Below, one piece after another: positions 63,019 to 64,000 of a stretch of DNA of 64,000 bases (its first letter is position 1; each line of letters begins with the position of its first letter). Source of the DNA: Brockia lithotrophica (lineage in GTDB: Bacteria; Bacillota; Bacilli; Thermicanales; DSM-22653); contig PEBW01000002.1 in assembly GCA_003050565.1 (NCBI GenBank), positions 1 to 64,000 on the forward strand, in the 5' to 3' direction. Under the pieces are notes generated by a model. That model worked only from the letters and a program-made list of their open reading frames with translations. It did no database searches and was not told the DNA's origin. A program made the translations under genes and the position numbers.

Positions 63019-63936
63019 TCACGTGACCCGCTCCAGGGCGCGGAGCTTCGCCGACCGAGCTCGGGGATTGCGCGCCACCTCTTCGGACGTCGGCGTGAGG
63101 GGTTTTCGGAGAAGGAGACGGTAGGTCGGATGCGAGGCGCCGGAGTGCGGTACGGACGTCTCTGGGCCGTACACCGCCCGGCGAAAGGCTTCTTTCACAC
63201 GGCGATCTTCGAGCGAGTGAAAGGAGATAACCGCCAGGCGGCCGCCGGGACGAAGGAGGCGGATCGCCTGCTCGAGGGCCGTCTCCAGGCGAGCCAACTC
63301 GTCGTTCACGGCGATCCGGAGCGCCTGGAAGGTCCTGCGCGCCGGATGCCCTCCCCGCCTTCGGTAGCGGGCGGGAATCGCGGCCTTCACGATCTCCACG
63401 AGTTCCCCCGTCGTGGCGATGGGCGACCGCGCCCGCGCCTCCACGAGGAAGCGGGCGATGCGCCGCGCAAAAGGTTCCTCCCCGTACTCCCGAAGAATCC
63501 GGGCAAGTTCGTCTTCGGACAACGTGTTTACGAGATCGGCCGCGGTGACCGCCCCCGTAGGGTCCATCCGCATGTCCAGGGGGGCGTCGGCGCGGTAGGT
63601 GAAACCCCGCTCTGCCTCGTCGAGCTGGAGGGAGGACACCCCGAGGTCGAAGAGGATCCCGTCTACCCCTTCGGGTACCAAAGGACGTACGACGTCCTCG
63701 AGGTCGGCAAAATTCGCACGCTTCAGGATGAAGCGTCCCCCCACCTCGCCCAAGACGACCTCCGCGCGAGCTAAGGCCTCCGGATCCTGGTCGATGCCGA
63801 TGAGGAGTCCACCATCCAAGCGCGCAAGAAGCTCCCGCGCATGGCCTCCGAGACCGACCGTCGCGTCGACGAAGATCTTCCCGGGAGCGGGGGCGAGAAC
63901 TTCCACCACTTCCTGAAGGAGGACGGGAATGTGCAC
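63019..63936 (-). CDS. rsmH: 16S rRNA (cytosine1402-N4)-methyltransferase
   Basis: A 305-aa SAM methyltransferase (MraW). HIPVLLQEVVEVL, VDATVGLGGHARELL (SAM site), GILFDLGVSSLQLD, GFTYRADAPLDMRMDP and VISFHSLEDRRVKEAF are family blocks. The start is GTG 63936, 7 nt after AAGGAGG; GTG 63942 is too close to that site. It follows mraZ at the head of the dcw cluster. Confidence 0.97.
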   Translation of the reverse strand: MHIPVLLQEVVEVLAPAPGKIFVDATVGLGGHARELLARLDGGLLIGIDQDPEALARAEVVLGEVGGRFILKRANFADLEDVVRPLVPEGVDGILFDLGVSSLQLDEAERGFTYRADAPLDMRMDPTGAVTAADLVNTLSEDELARILREYGEEPFARRIARFLVEARARSPIATTGELVEIVKAAIPARYRRRGGHPARRTFQALRIAVNDELARLETALEQAIRLLRPGGRLAVISFHSLEDRRVKEAFRRAVYGPETSVPHSGASHPTYRLLLRKPLTPTSEEVARNPRARSAKLRALERVT

Positions 63937-63948
63937 GCGCACGCCTCC

Positions 63949-64000
63949 TTACGGGACGTCCGCACCGGACTCCTCCCACCCCTCGTCGAGACCCAGGTCG
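63949..64000 (-). CDS. 3' end of a gene cut by the window edge, probably mraZ
   Basis: The minus strand entering from the right edge reads in frame DLGLDEGWEESGADVP followed by TAA, then the AAGGAGG site of rsmH. The preceding gene of dcw clusters is mraZ, whose C-terminus often ends in a short AxxLxDLGL-like segment, so this is probably the MraZ tail. Only 16 codons are visible. Confidence 0.6.
   Translation of the reverse strand, partial: DLGLDEGWEESGADVP

Overview
The window is a bacterial chromosome segment of high GC content. Gene content and order point to an endospore-forming Bacillota of the Bacillales type. Reading the minus strand from the right edge, the order is mraZ end, rsmH, ftsL, two class B PBPs, murE, murF, mraY, murD, ftsW/spoVE, murB, murA, divIB, ftsA, ftsZ, spoIIGA, sigE, sigG, a ylm remnant (PRC-barrel, pgeF, sepF), divIVA, ileS, lspA, rluD-type pseudouridine synthase, then the pyr operon. 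That is essentially the Bacillus subtilis order, with several genes missing. A group 1 [NiFe] uptake hydrogenase operon and an oxygen-independent (class III) ribonucleotide reductase suggest an H2-oxidising, anaerobic or facultative lifestyle. A thermophile of the Brockia/Hydrogenibacillus kind would fit; that is an inference.

Region 1 (1-3761) holds two CRISPR arrays with the same 30-bp repeat (17 and 28 copies). They are separated by about 0.8 kb of AT-rich DNA that encodes a 56-aa ribbon-helix-helix protein and a 118-aa protein of unknown function. No cas gene is in the window. One spacer occurs twice in array 2. Region 2 (3762-4957) has no recognisable gene; it contains a perfect 13-bp inverted repeat and ends in an AT-rich stretch.

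Region 3 (4958-17445, all minus) carries tandem crcB fluoride channels, a SufT/MIP18-like protein and the hydrogenase operon hyaA-hyaB-hyaC-hyaD-(zinc-ribbon protein)-hypA-hypB-hypF-hypC-hypD-hypE. Region 4 (17446-20604) is a divergent promoter region followed by nrdD and nrdG. Region 5 (20608-24843, minus) carries an orphan sensor kinase, a DUF364 protein coupled to a methyltransferase, a small unknown gene and an Hsp20-like protein.

Region 6 (24844-33574, minus) is the pyrimidine operon pyrR-uraA-pyrB-pyrC-pyrK-pyrD-pyrF-pyrE. It has a near-consensus promoter, a recognisable PyrR-binding leader with terminator, and a second terminator just before pyrB. carAB (pyrAA/pyrAB) is absent. Region 7 (33571-64000, minus) is the lspA-to-mraZ block described above. 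It includes a GGDEF-EAL protein between lspA and ileS and a candidate Spo0A-type spoIIG promoter with 22-bp spacing. murG, murC and ylmE/G/H are not in the cluster. Many genes start with GTG or TTG and overlap their neighbours by 4-11 bp, which suggests extensive translational coupling.
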